A stretch of 64,000 nt of DNA, taken from NCBI RefSeq assembly GCF_024170005.1, contig NZ_JALJXJ010000005.1, forward strand, positions 405,567 to 469,566, given 5' to 3'. Numbering within the stretch: the first letter of the stretch is position 1; the number at the start of each line of letters is the position of its first letter. The notes under the pieces are model-generated. The model saw only the letters and a list, made by a program, of their open reading frames with translations. It searched no databases and was not told where the DNA came from. Origin of the DNA: Azospirillum lipoferum (lineage in GTDB: Bacteria; Pseudomonadota; Alphaproteobacteria; Azospirillales; Azospirillaceae). Positions 17,707 to 25,931 of the stretch are shown here, in pieces. A program made the position numbers and the translations under genes.

Positions 17707-19058
17707 ATCCGTGGCTCGCCCATCTGGGCGACGTTGAAGCGCAGGAAGCCCGATGCCGTATGGGAGACGCTGAACACGTCGCCGGGGGCGAGCACGACAT
17801 TGTCGTGCAAGGCCGCTCGGGCGAGGTCGGCGGCGTTCCGTCCGTCGGGCAGGCTGCACCAGAGATAGAAGCCGCCGCGCGGCATCAGCCAGGGCCGCAG
17901 GCCGAGCACTTCCAGCTTCGCCGCCGTCTCGCGCCGGACCCGTGCCAGACGGCGGCGGAGACCGTCGAGATGCTTGCGATAACTGCCGTCGTTCAGGGTG
18001 GCGAAGACCAGTTCGGCCGCGGCGGGGCTGGGGCCGCCGAAATTGGTCGCCACCTGCAGATCGACCAGAGCCTCCACCCAGTCCGGCCGCGCCGCGATGT
18101 AGCCGCAGCGGATCGAGGCGGACAGCGTCTTGGAAAAGCTGCCGATCCGGATGACACGCGCCAGCCCGTCCAGCGCGGCCAGACGTGGCGACGGCTCGGG
18201 CTCGAAGCCGGCGAAGATGTCGTCCTCGACGATGGTCAGGTCATGAGCCGCGGCGGCGCAGAGCAGCCGGTGGGCGGTCTGCGGCGTCATCGTGGCGCCG
18301 GTCGGGTTGTGGAGGGCGGAATTGGTGATGTAGAGCCGCGGCCGGTGCGCCGCCAGCGCCTGGGCGAACAGCTCGGCATCCGGTCCGGTGCGCGTGTAGG
18401 GTACGCCGACGACCCGTGCCTGATGGGCGCGCAGCAGCGCCTGGAAATTGAAATAGCAGGGATCGTCGACCAGAACCGTGTCGCCCGGCCGCAGCAGGAA
18501 GCGGCAGATCAGGTCGATCGCCTGGGTTCCGGAGGCGGTCAGCAGGATCTGGTCGGCACCGGCGGCAATCCCCTCGTCGGCGAACTGGCGCGCCAGCAGC
18601 CGGCGCAGGGGCAGGGAGCCGCGCGTGCCGCCGTAATCCGCCAGCAGTCCGTCATCGGCGCGCGCCAGCTGGCGGATCGCCCGGCGGATCGCCGCATTCG
18701 GCATCCAGTCGGCCGGCAGCCAGCCGCATCCCGGCTTCAGCATCTCCGCCCCGGAATCGAGCGACTGCCGCGACACCCAGAAGGGATCGATGGCACGGTC
18801 GCGTCGCGGCTCCGCATCGGCCAATGCCAGCGGCGGCAGGGCGCCGGACACGTAGAAGCCTGACCCCGGCCGCGACTGGATCACGCCTTCCGCCGCCAGC
18901 CGGTCATAGGCCTCCACCACGGTCGAGGGCGACACGCCCATGGTGGCGGCGAAGCTGCGGATCGAGGGCAGCTTTTCCCCCGGTGACAGCGTCCGGCCCG
19001 CCATCCGGCGGCGGATCGCCTCCATCACCTCGCCGGTGCGCGTGCCCCTTCTATCCAT
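17643..19058 (-). CDS. MocR-type regulator (GntR DNA-binding domain fused to PLP aminotransferase fold)
   Basis: A 471-residue protein. The N-terminal GntR winged helix (about residues 5-75: PSIRSFAATMGVSPSTVVEAYDR) is linked to a class I aminotransferase fold. The latter includes NPTGATMTP, the PLP-binding Asp in EDDIFAGFE, and the Schiff-base Lys in SFSKTLSASIRCGY (about 305). MocR proteins use PLP as a sensor and usually control a divergent transporter or vitamin/amino-acid gene. Here the divergent neighbour is the EamA transporter at 19197. The gene converges on the histidine kinase with a 64-nt tail overlap. Confidence 0.92.
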   Translation of the reverse strand: MDRRGTRTGEVMEAIRRRMAGRTLSPGEKLPSIRSFAATMGVSPSTVVEAYDRLAAEGVIQSRPGSGFYVSGALPPLALADAEPRRDRAIDPFWVSRQSLDSGAEMLKPGCGWLPADWMPNAAIRRAIRQLARADDGLLADYGGTRGSLPLRRLLARQFADEGIAAGADQILLTASGTQAIDLICRFLLRPGDTVLVDDPCYFNFQALLRAHQARVVGVPYTRTGPDAELFAQALAAHRPRLYITNSALHNPTGATMTPQTAHRLLCAAAAHDLTIVEDDIFAGFEPEPSPRLAALDGLARVIRIGSFSKTLSASIRCGYIAARPDWVEALVDLQVATNFGGPSPAAAELVFATLNDGSYRKHLDGLRRRLARVRRETAAKLEVLGLRPWLMPRGGFYLWCSLPDGRNAADLARAALHDNVVLAPGDVFSVSHTASGFLRFNVAQMGEPRIYDVLARAMGGGLRPTASFSV

Positions 19059-19078
19059 GATGCCTCACCGCAGAGAAG

Positions 19079-19121
19079 TGTATGGATTTGTGAACCAGTA
19101 CAGTTTGGTGAAATTGTATGG
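19079..19121. promoter_or_regulatory. Candidate MocR binding site: direct repeats of TGTATGG
   Basis: TGTATGG occurs at 19079-19085 and again at 19115-19121, in the same orientation and 36 bp apart. Both lie in the 138-bp gap between the MocR gene and the EamA gene. Spaced direct repeats are the known binding mode of GabR-type MocR regulators. The spacing of more than three helical turns places both copies on the same DNA face. Confidence 0.5.
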
Positions 19122-19196
19122 GACCGTCCCTGTCTCCGCCAGGGGGCATCGCGCTAGGATCGCATCGCGAAATCTGGTGCGCGGAAGGAAGATGAA

Positions 19197-20057
19197 ATGC
19201 GGCGGTCGACGGCGGGATGGGGCAGCGGGCTGCTCGGCGTGATCATCTTCAGCGGCTCGCTGCCGGCGACACGGGTTGCGGTCGGCGGCTTCACGCCGCT
19301 GTTCCTGACCGCGGCGCGGGCGGTGATCGCGGCGGCCCTGGCGGCGGCGCTGCTGGCGCTGCTGCGGCAGTCCCGGCCGGCGCGCCGCGACCTTCCTTCG
19401 CTCGCCATCGTGGCGCTCGGGGTGGTCGCCGGCTTCCCCCTGCTGACCGCGCTAGCGCTCCAGCACATCACCTCGGCCCAGTCGGTCGTCTTCATCGGCC
19501 TGCTGCCGCTCGCCACCGCCCTGTTCGGCGTGCTGCGGGGACGGGAGCGGCCGCGGCCCGTTTTCTGGCTGTTCGCGACGGTAGGGAGCCTGACCGTCGC
19601 CGGCTTCGCCCTGTGGCAAGGGGGAGGGGCGTCGCTGACCGGCAACCTGCTGATGGTCCTGGCGATCCTGCTCTGCGGCCTCGGCTATGCCGAGGGAGCG
19701 AGCCTGTCGCGCCGGCTGGGCGGCTGGCAGGTGATCTCCTGGGCGCTGGTGCTGGCGCTGCCTGTGATGGCGGTCGCGGCGCTGGCGACCATGCCGGACG
19801 ACTGGACCGGCATCGCCGTGCCGGCCTGGGCCGGGCTCGGCTACGTCTCGGTGTTCAGCATGCTGGTGGGCTTCGTCTTCTGGTATCGCGGGCTGGCGCT
19901 GGGCGGCATCGCCGGGGTCGGGCAGTTGCAGCTGCTCCAGCCCGCCTTCGGCCTGCTGCTGGCCGGTCTGCTGCTGCGCGAGCCGGTGGCCTGGACGATG
20001 ATCGCCGCGACCGGTCTGGTCGTGCTCTGCGTCGCCGGGGCGAAGCGGTTCGCCTGA
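19197..20057 (+). CDS. EamA/DMT-family transporter
   Basis: A 286-residue inner-membrane protein with about ten hydrophobic helices in two EamA repeats (about 5-135 and 145-280). Family features include FSGSLPATRVAVGGFTP near the start, LTALALQHITSAQSVVFIG in the middle and FWYRGLALGGIAGVGQLQLL in the second repeat. It is transcribed divergently from the MocR regulator, which implies PLP-dependent control. Exporters paired with MocR proteins often move amino acids or B6-related compounds, but the substrate here is unproven. It converges on the lactate-permease-family gene with only 9 nt between stops. Confidence 0.88.
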   Translation: MRRSTAGWGSGLLGVIIFSGSLPATRVAVGGFTPLFLTAARAVIAAALAAALLALLRQSRPARRDLPSLAIVALGVVAGFPLLTALALQHITSAQSVVFIGLLPLATALFGVLRGRERPRPVFWLFATVGSLTVAGFALWQGGGASLTGNLLMVLAILLCGLGYAEGASLSRRLGGWQVISWALVLALPVMAVAALATMPDDWTGIAVPAWAGLGYVSVFSMLVGFVFWYRGLALGGIAGVGQLQLLQPAFGLLLAGLLLREPVAWTMIAATGLVVLCVAGAKRFA

Positions 20058-20066
20058 ACGGCTTGA

Positions 20067-21527
20067 CTAGACCAGCCCGCCTGCCTTGATCCCCGTCATC
20101 ACGACGATGACGGCCAGCAGCGCCAGGATGGTCGCCAGCCCGATCGGCAGGGCGCGGCGATAGATCGCCCCCTCCGACCGCTCCAGCCCGACCAGACCGG
20201 CGGCGAGCACGATGCGGCCGGGGGTCAGCATGGTGCAGATGCTCCCGGCGACGGTCTGGACCGCGGCTATCAGGATGGACGGCAGGCCGCTTTCGGCGGC
20301 AAGGCTCAGCTGGATATGCATCATCAGGGCGTTGGAGGCCGTGTTGGAGCCGGTCAGCATCCCGGCCGCGGCGCCGAAGACCGGGCTGGCCAGCACGGCG
20401 AAGCGTCCCGCCAGCTCGCGCCAGGCGTTTCCGAACATCGCCGCCCCGCCGGATGCCGCCATGAAGGTGGCGAATTCGACGAAGACCAGCGTCGCCGCCA
20501 TCGGCACCAGCGCCGCGCGCACCGCACCGCGGACCACCCTGCCAACTTCTGCCGTCGGCAGGCCGGTCAGCAGGATGCCGGCGATCAGCACCAGCCATGT
20601 CGCCGGATGGCGCAGCAGGGCGAGCGGGGCAAGGCCATCGAACGGGTCGAGCACCAGCCAGCGCCCGGTCCAGTCCGACAGCGGCGGCAGCAGACGGGTC
20701 GCCATCAGCCCGGCGATCAGCAGCCCATAGGGCCAGAGCCGCCGGACCAGTTCCCCCATACCGCCGCCGCTGCGCAGCAGGCGCGGCCCCTCCACCGTCA
20801 CCAGCAGAATGGCGGTCGCCAGCCCGCCGCCGAGTTCCGGTGCGACGAACCGGTTGGTCAGCCAGATCAGCCCGGCCAGACAGAACAGCAGGGCGACGTC
20901 GGCGGCCCGGTCGCGCAAGGAAGAGCGCAGCCCCGAGGCATGGATCAGCCCCCAGAACACCGGCAGCAGGCAGGGCAGCACGACGGCCATCAGCAGGGCG
21001 CTGGCCGTTCCAAGTTCGGTGAAGGACACGCCGATCAGTTCGGCCCCGACGCGGCTGCCGACGCCCATGGCGCCCCAGGCGGCCAGAACCTGGCTGAACA
21101 GCCCGAGGGCGGCGGATTGCACCGGCGGCAGCCCCATGGAGCGCAGCGTGGCGAGCGCCACCACCAGCCCGACGCCGAACCCGGTCACCGATTCCGCAAA
21201 AGGACCGACCAGGAAGCAGGCGACGAAGACGCCGCGCCGCCGGTTCTCCTGCGCGACCGCCGCGGACAGCGCGCCGCGCGCCTCGAAAGCGCGGTGGAAC
21301 AGCAGGCCGGCGGCGATGATCGACATCGCGTGCCATGCCAGCCATGCCCCTTCCCCAGCCTTCACCGCTGTCAAGGCCAGCGCTGGACCGGCCGAAGGCT
21401 GCGCCGCCACCATGGTGATGAGCGCCAGCGCCATGCCTGCTACCCCGGCGGACAGCAGGCTGACCCGACGGGAGGCAAGCAGCAGGATCGTGCCGACGAG
21501 CGGCATCATGTGGAAGGCAAGGGTCAT
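20067..21527 (-). CDS. L-lactate permease family transporter (LctP/LldP-like)
   Basis: A 486-residue inner-membrane carrier with about twelve or more helices. Diagnostic segments are GPFAESVTGFGVG (about 120-132) and LTGSNTASNALM near residue 400, both characteristic of the LctP family; typical members are about 550 residues, so this one is on the short side. The start at 21527 (MTLAFHMMPLVG) places the first helix at the N terminus; a longer frame reading 32 extra polar residues is unlikely. Probable role: proton-coupled uptake of lactate, glycolate or another 2-hydroxy acid. No lactate dehydrogenase is adjacent, so the substrate is open. Confidence 0.82.
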   Translation of the reverse strand: MTLAFHMMPLVGTILLLASRRVSLLSAGVAGMALALITMVAAQPSAGPALALTAVKAGEGAWLAWHAMSIIAAGLLFHRAFEARGALSAAVAQENRRRGVFVACFLVGPFAESVTGFGVGLVVALATLRSMGLPPVQSAALGLFSQVLAAWGAMGVGSRVGAELIGVSFTELGTASALLMAVVLPCLLPVFWGLIHASGLRSSLRDRAADVALLFCLAGLIWLTNRFVAPELGGGLATAILLVTVEGPRLLRSGGGMGELVRRLWPYGLLIAGLMATRLLPPLSDWTGRWLVLDPFDGLAPLALLRHPATWLVLIAGILLTGLPTAEVGRVVRGAVRAALVPMAATLVFVEFATFMAASGGAAMFGNAWRELAGRFAVLASPVFGAAAGMLTGSNTASNALMMHIQLSLAAESGLPSILIAAVQTVAGSICTMLTPGRIVLAAGLVGLERSEGAIYRRALPIGLATILALLAVIVVMTGIKAGGLV

Positions 21528-21586
21528 GATCGGCCAGACGCGTTCCGGAGGGGAGTGCCGGCGCGAATCATGGCCGGAGCCATTGG

Positions 21587-21596
21587 ATACTAGTAT
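21587..21596. promoter_or_regulatory. Short palindrome ATACTAGTAT upstream of the LctP-like gene
   Basis: A perfect 10-bp palindrome in an AT-rich patch, 60 nt before the LctP-like start. The position suits an operator or a -10 region for that gene. There is no other support. Confidence 0.35.
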
Positions 21597-21611
21597 ATCT
21601 GATGGGGCGCA

Positions 21612-21643
21612 ATCACCCGGCACCTTCAGCGGTGCCGGGTGAT
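21612..21643 (-). terminator. Hairpin terminator downstream of SDR gene
   Basis: A perfect 13-bp stem (ATCACCCGGCACC at 21612-21624 with its complement at 21631-21643) and a 6-nt loop, 11 nt after the SDR stop on the minus strand. It lacks a clear U-tract, as is common in GC-rich genomes. Confidence 0.75.
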
Positions 21644-21653
21644 CGGGTATGCG

Positions 21654-22442
21654 TCAGGCCGGGGTGTCGCGGTGGATCTTGAACGGTGCCCAGGACTGGC
21701 TGACCGGCATGATCTCGACGCTGTTGATGTTGACGTGCGGCGGCAGCGAGACCACCCAGCGCACCGTCTCGGCGATGTCCTCCGGCTGGAGCGGGTTGGC
21801 TCCGGCATAGAGCGCGTCGTAGGCGGCCTTGTTGCCGCCGGTGCGCACCAGGGTGAATTCGCTTTCCGACAGGCCCGGCTCGATGGAGGTGACGCGCACG
21901 CCCTGGGCCGACAGGTCGCTGCGCAGGCCGAGCGAGAACTGCCGCACGAAAGCCTTGGTGCCACCATAGACGTTGCCGCCGGGATAAGGCCAGTTGGAGG
22001 CGACGGAGGCGAGATTGACGATCAGCCCGCGCCGGGCGATCAGCCGGTCCAGCAGCAGCCGGGTGATGGTGACCAGTCCGGTGATGTTGGTGTCGATCAT
22101 CGTCCGCCACTGGTCCAGGTCGCTGTCCTGCGCTGCCCCGGTGCCCAGTGCCAGCCCGGCATTGTTGACCAGGACGGAGATGTCGGCGAAGGCTTCCGGC
22201 AGGCTGTCGAGGGCGGCGCGGGTCGCCTCCTCGTCGCGGATGTCGAAGCACAGCGGATGGACCACCGCCGGTCCGCCCAGCGCTTCCACCAAGGCATCCA
22301 GCCGGTCCTGGCGCCGGCCGGTGGCGACGATCCGCCAGCCCTCCGCAACCAGCCGCCGGGCGATGGCGTCGCCGAATCCGGAGGTGGCGCCGGTGACGAT
22401 TGCCGTTTTCGGGGCGGTCGTTGTCGGGGCGGTGTTCGGCAT
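21654..22442 (-). CDS. SDR-family NAD(P)-dependent oxidoreductase (YdfG-like)
   Basis: A 262-residue short-chain dehydrogenase. Cofactor motif TGATSGFG (about residues 18-25), NNAG (about 92), a catalytic Ser in NLASVASNWPYPGGNVYGGTKAF with the YxxxK pair (Y and K about 158/162), and the EPGL loop are all visible. The pattern resembles YdfG-type 3-hydroxy-acid or serine dehydrogenases acting on small hydroxy acids. It is monocistronic: a strong hairpin follows it, and it is divergent from the cupin gene. The role is unknown beyond the family. Confidence 0.9.
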   Translation of the reverse strand: MPNTAPTTTAPKTAIVTGATSGFGDAIARRLVAEGWRIVATGRRQDRLDALVEALGGPAVVHPLCFDIRDEEATRAALDSLPEAFADISVLVNNAGLALGTGAAQDSDLDQWRTMIDTNITGLVTITRLLLDRLIARRGLIVNLASVASNWPYPGGNVYGGTKAFVRQFSLGLRSDLSAQGVRVTSIEPGLSESEFTLVRTGGNKAAYDALYAGANPLQPEDIAETVRWVVSLPPHVNINSVEIMPVSQSWAPFKIHRDTPA

Positions 22443-22541
22443 AGCGTGATCTTTCCTCGTGACGGATTAGCGGTCAGGTCCGGAGCAACGGCACCCACCA
22501 TAAGCGAGGCTTGGCGCTTCGACCACGCCGAAGAGAGGTCT

Positions 22542-22578
22542 TTGACAGGGCAGGTATGGTGGTGCAACCATTCCTGTC
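22542..22578 (+). promoter_or_regulatory. Possible promoter/dyad upstream of cupin gene
   Basis: TTGACA at 22542-22547 resembles a -35 box. It overlaps nested inverted repeats GACAGG/CCTGTC (22544-22549, 22573-22578) and ATGGT/ACCAT (22556-22560, 22567-22571). This could be a regulated promoter for the cupin gene about 60-100 nt downstream. No good -10 is obvious. Confidence 0.35.
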
Positions 22579-22639
22579 GACATCTAATCGATGTCGCCGT
22601 CAAACCTCTGTCGCTCTACGGATCGGGAAGCTTCCCCCC

Positions 22640-23119
22640 ATGATGTTCCGCCTGTTTTCGGGTGCCGGCCTTCTCCTGCTGTCCGCGGCGATGCCCGCCA
22701 TGGCGGCGACGGATGCCGCGTCGAAGCCCCCTTCAAAGCCGATGGAGGTGAGCTGCACCGTCCTGCTGCCGCCGGCGCCGGTGCCGGGCCTGCCGGGAAC
22801 GCTGCGCATGGTGGAGAAGCTGACGGTCCCGCCCGGGTCGGACGCCCATCGCCACAAGCACGACATCGACGAGATGATGGAGGTGGTGAGCGGAAGCGGC
22901 CGGCTGTCGGTCGATGGCAAGCCGGACGTGGATCTCAAGCCCGGGGTCGTGGTGGAAATTCCGCCGGGCACGCTTCACCAGCAGCACAATGACAGCGATG
23001 CCGAGCCGCTGGTCTACACCGCCACCTTCATCGGCAAGGCCGGAGCGCACATGCTGACGCGCTATAGCGGCGAGAAGGACCGCAGCGCCGGTTGTCCGCA
23101 TACCCTGCCGAAGAAATAG
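22640..23119 (+). CDS. Secreted cupin-domain protein
   Basis: About 159 residues. An N-terminal signal peptide (MMFRLFSGAG, then a hydrophobic run) has a probable cleavage site after AMA-AT (about residue 22). The rest is a single beta-barrel cupin with HRHKHDIDEMMEVVSGSG (metal-binding His residues and Glu) and PPGTLHQQHN (second motif). It should be periplasmic and metal-binding. A Cys near each end of the mature chain (SCTV, GCPH) may form a disulfide. The start is ATG 22640 or the next codon. Substrate unknown; it stands alone, divergent from the SDR gene and convergent with the next operon. Confidence 0.82.
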   Translation: MMFRLFSGAGLLLLSAAMPAMAATDAASKPPSKPMEVSCTVLLPPAPVPGLPGTLRMVEKLTVPPGSDAHRHKHDIDEMMEVVSGSGRLSVDGKPDVDLKPGVVVEIPPGTLHQQHNDSDAEPLVYTATFIGKAGAHMLTRYSGEKDRSAGCPHTLPKK

Positions 23120-23140
23120 CGCGGCTCATCCAGGGGTCGT

Positions 23141-23836
23141 CTAAAGCGACGCTCCGCCGCAGACGAGGATCTGCTGCCCGGTGATGGCTGCCGCGGCGTC
23201 GGACAGCAGGAAGGCGGTCAGCGCCGCGACCTCCTCCGGCTTGATGAAGCGGCCGAGCGGCGGAAGCTTCGGCGGCAGGCCGGTGCGGTTGGGGTCTTTC
23301 AGCATCGGCGTATCGGTCGCCCCCGGCGCCACCACATTCACCGTGATTCCGCGCGGCGCCAGTTCCAGCGCCCAGGAGCGGGCAAGCCCGACCATCGCCG
23401 CCTTGGTCGCCGCATATTGGCTGCGGCCGGCGGCGCCCCGGGCGGTGCGGCTGCCGATCAGGACGATGCGGCCATCGCCGTCCGGCATGCGGGGGACGAC
23501 ATGCTCGACCAGTTGGGTGGATGCCTCCACATGCAGGCGCCACATCGCCCTTGCGCCATCCTCGGCCAGTTCGCCGAGCTTGCCGACGCGCATGACGCCC
23601 GCTGCATGGACCAGCGCGTCTATTGGTGACAGAGCGGCCAGAGCCTCCGCCACCGACTCCGGCGCCATCAGGTCGGCCGGGGTGAAGCGCAGGTTCGGAT
23701 GGTCGATGGAGGGGGCCGACCGGCTCATTCCCTCGACCAGCCAGCCATCCTGCAACAGCCGTTCGGCAATGGCCGCACCGATCCCCGAACTGACGCCGGT
23801 GACCAGGGCGCGGCGGGGCGGACGCTCTGAATTCAT
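23141..23836 (-). CDS. SDR-family oxidoreductase
   Basis: A 231-residue short-chain dehydrogenase. TGVSSGIG (about residues 14-21) binds the cofactor, HAAG replaces NNAG, and SRTARGAAGRSQYAATKAAM carries the catalytic Ser and YxxxK. The C terminus, with GFxxPEEVA-like and ITGQQILVCGG segments, is typical of FabG-like SDRs. The start at 23836 has GGGGGAG 8 nt upstream; a much longer open frame upstream lies inside the hydratase gene. It is the last gene of the GntR-controlled acid-sugar block, 14 nt after the hydratase, so it probably oxidises or reduces a pathway intermediate. Confidence 0.88.
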   Translation of the reverse strand: MNSERPPRRALVTGVSSGIGAAIAERLLQDGWLVEGMSRSAPSIDHPNLRFTPADLMAPESVAEALAALSPIDALVHAAGVMRVGKLGELAEDGARAMWRLHVEASTQLVEHVVPRMPDGDGRIVLIGSRTARGAAGRSQYAATKAAMVGLARSWALELAPRGITVNVVAPGATDTPMLKDPNRTGLPPKLPPLGRFIKPEEVAALTAFLLSDAAAAITGQQILVCGGASL

Positions 23837-23850
23837 CTCGGCACTCCCCC

Positions 23851-24615
23851 CTATGCCACGGTCAGCGCGATGTGGCCGAGGCCGGGGAAGTCGGCGACGG
23901 CGCGGCTGCCGGGCTGGATGAAGATCGTTCCGGTGCAGGACCCGGTGGTCACCGTGTCGCCGGCATGCAGGCCGCCGAACGGCCGGGCGCCGACATTGGC
24001 GAGCCAGGCCAGCAGGCGGATCGGATCGCCGGCCTTGTTGCCGCCCACCACGTCGATCCTGCGCTCCCCGTCGATGTCCAGCGTCAGCGGCTGGGTCACC
24101 GGATCGATGCGGCGCCAGTCCGCGGTTGCCGCGCCGACGATCAGCGCACCATGGTTGGCCTGATCGGCCAGCGAGGCCAACGGTCCCTGCGATCCGTAGG
24201 CGGCGAAGCGGCTGTCGCAGATCTCGAAGGCGGGATGGACCGAGCCGACGGCGGCCAGCACTTCCTCCCGCGTCCACGGTTCGTCACGGGCGGGCAGGTC
24301 GCTTTTCAGGCGGTAGACGATTTCCGCCTCGATGCCGATGACGCGGAACATCGCGGCGGGCAGCGTCCCGGTGTCGAAGAACAGCGTCTCGGCATGGATG
24401 GGGGCGCTCGACGGCTCGGCGTCGGGGGCCGACGCACCGACCTTCCAGGCGGTCACCGGGCCGATGCGGCGGGCGACCTCGGTCTGGATGGCGTAGGCGT
24501 CGGCCTTGTCGGCCGGCTGTGCTGCGGGCGGCAGGGTGTCGAGCGGGCGGTTGTCACGGCGCGCGGCGAGCAGCGCGCCGGCGGCCGCAAGAACGGCCTC
24601 GGCGGTCATGGTCAT
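23851..24615 (-). CDS. 2-keto-4-pentenoate hydratase / FAH-superfamily protein
   Basis: A 254-residue member of the fumarylacetoacetate hydrolase superfamily, MhpD/HpaH branch. Family features are AWKVGASAP (about residues 57-65), the metal-site acids in IGIEAEIVYRL (about 93-103), and HPAFEICDSRF (about 127). NKAGDPIRLLAWLAN and TGSCTGTIFIQPG are conserved too. Members hydrate or dehydrate 2-oxo-enoic acids, including the C7 acid 2-oxoheptenedioate. It lies 67 nt after the sialidase-fold gene and should act on a 2-oxo acid of the same pathway, though which step is not clear. Confidence 0.87.
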   Translation of the reverse strand: MTMTAEAVLAAAGALLAARRDNRPLDTLPPAAQPADKADAYAIQTEVARRIGPVTAWKVGASAPDAEPSSAPIHAETLFFDTGTLPAAMFRVIGIEAEIVYRLKSDLPARDEPWTREEVLAAVGSVHPAFEICDSRFAAYGSQGPLASLADQANHGALIVGAATADWRRIDPVTQPLTLDIDGERRIDVVGGNKAGDPIRLLAWLANVGARPFGGLHAGDTVTTGSCTGTIFIQPGSRAVADFPGLGHIALTVA

Positions 24616-24652
24616 GGGACGAGTCCCCGAATGAAGAAGGAAGCGGGCGGGC

Positions 24653-24673
24653 GGGGACGCCGGCTGGCGCCCC
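24653..24673 (-). terminator. GC-rich hairpin between hydratase and sialidase-fold genes
   Basis: Arms GGGG(A)CGCC (24653-24661) and GGCGCCCC (24666-24673), with one bulged A and a 4-nt loop. It is an intra-operon hairpin and may partly attenuate or protect the message. Confidence 0.4.
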
Positions 24674-24682
24674 CATCGCCGG

Positions 24683-25894
24683 TCAGCGGTTGTCTACCCA
24701 GTCGGGCGAGACGCGGCTGTATTTGATGGCCTGCCGGAAATAGGTGAAGGCGACATGCAGGGCGCCGTCCGCCGTCTGGGTGACCGACGGGTAGGAGAAT
24801 TCCCGGTTCAGGCTGTCCTTGGAATTGTTGGTCATGCAATAGCCGTCGCCGACCTCCAGGTTCCGGCGCAGCGGCCAGGTCACGCCACCATCCTCCGACA
24901 GGGCCAGTGTCAGCGGCGCGCGGGGAGCGCCCCAGAAGGCCTTGCGGGCGGGGGCCTGCGCCGGGGGGGCGGCGACCGCTGCGGCGGCACCGCCGGCCGG
25001 CACGTCGTCCTCGATCTCGTCATAGAGCGAGGCGCGGCGCTCGGTGGCGTTCTCCGCACTCGATTCGTTGAAGACGATGGCGAGCCGGCCGTCGGCCAGC
25101 GCCGTCACCTGGATCGAGGAGTTGTTGTTGGGCAGCTCGGTCGCCACCGGGGCGCTCCACGTCCGCCCATGGTCGGTGGAGACGCTGCGATAGACATGGT
25201 CGGCCCAGCGGCTGCGGTAGAAGGCGGCCAGCGTGCCGTCGCGCAAAGGGACGACGCTCATGTGGACACAGCCGACGCTGTCCGGCACCGCATGCTCGGT
25301 CCAGCTTTCACCCTGGTCGCCGGAGATGCGCACCGCGCTGGTGTCGTTGTCGCCCACCCACTTCTCGCCCGGCGTGCCGTGGCAGAGGAAGGTCGGCAGC
25401 AGCCAGTCGCCGTTCGGCAGCACCACCACCGGCTGGCGGATGAAGATGCCGTCGCCGTCCGCCCCCTCGAACAGGGTGCGGATTGGTCCCCAGCTCCGGC
25501 CATGGTCGGTGGAGCTGCGGCAGCGGACGAAGGCGGTGTCCTGGTTGCCGGAGATTTGCGCGGTGTAGAACAGCCATAGCGTGCCGTCCGGTGCCGGGAA
25601 CAGCACCGGGTTCTGCTCCGACCGGGTCGGGTCGTCCGACAGCTTGACCGGGTCGGTCCAGCGGTCGGCCCCCTTCGCCAGCCGCGAGAAATAGATCGAG
25701 ATGTCGGGAATGCCTTCCTGGGTGCCGCCGAACCAGACGCAGCCGAGATCGCCGTTGCCGAGCACGGTGATGTTGGCGGCGTGGTTCTGGACGCAGGGCG
25801 ACGGCAGATAGGAGTCGCGGCGCCCGGCATCCCCGTCCGCGGGCGCAACGCGCCCGCGTTCGGTGGTGGAAGGCAGGGATGAGGATGTGGTCAT
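24683..25894 (-). CDS. Sialidase-fold (BNR/Asp-box) glycoside hydrolase-like protein, cytoplasmic
   Basis: About 403 residues. Four Asp-box repeats mark a six-bladed propeller: SSTDHGRSW, SGDQGESW, STDHGRTW and SEDGGVTW (roughly residues 128, 190, 240, 335). An Arg-rich N-terminal PSPCVQNHAANI region and NNNSSIQV lie in the expected catalytic loops. An Ala/Pro-rich insert (about 295-320) interrupts the last third. No signal peptide is present, so the enzyme acts in the cytoplasm on imported substrate. Family GH33 cleaves sialic acid, Kdn, Kdo or Dha-type ulosonic acid linkages. With a DapA-family lyase and tetronate enzymes alongside, a ulosonic-acid glycoside is the likely substrate (inference). 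Start: ATG 25894, or GTG 25903; neither has a clear ribosome site. Confidence 0.82.
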   Translation of the reverse strand: MTTSSSLPSTTERGRVAPADGDAGRRDSYLPSPCVQNHAANITVLGNGDLGCVWFGGTQEGIPDISIYFSRLAKGADRWTDPVKLSDDPTRSEQNPVLFPAPDGTLWLFYTAQISGNQDTAFVRCRSSTDHGRSWGPIRTLFEGADGDGIFIRQPVVVLPNGDWLLPTFLCHGTPGEKWVGDNDTSAVRISGDQGESWTEHAVPDSVGCVHMSVVPLRDGTLAAFYRSRWADHVYRSVSTDHGRTWSAPVATELPNNNSSIQVTALADGRLAIVFNESSAENATERRASLYDEIEDDVPAGGAAAAVAAPPAQAPARKAFWGAPRAPLTLALSEDGGVTWPLRRNLEVGDGYCMTNNSKDSLNREFSYPSVTQTADGALHVAFTYFRQAIKYSRVSPDWVDNR

Positions 25895-25931
25895 GGCGGT
25901 CACATAGGAACGGAGGAAGAGGGGAAGCCGG

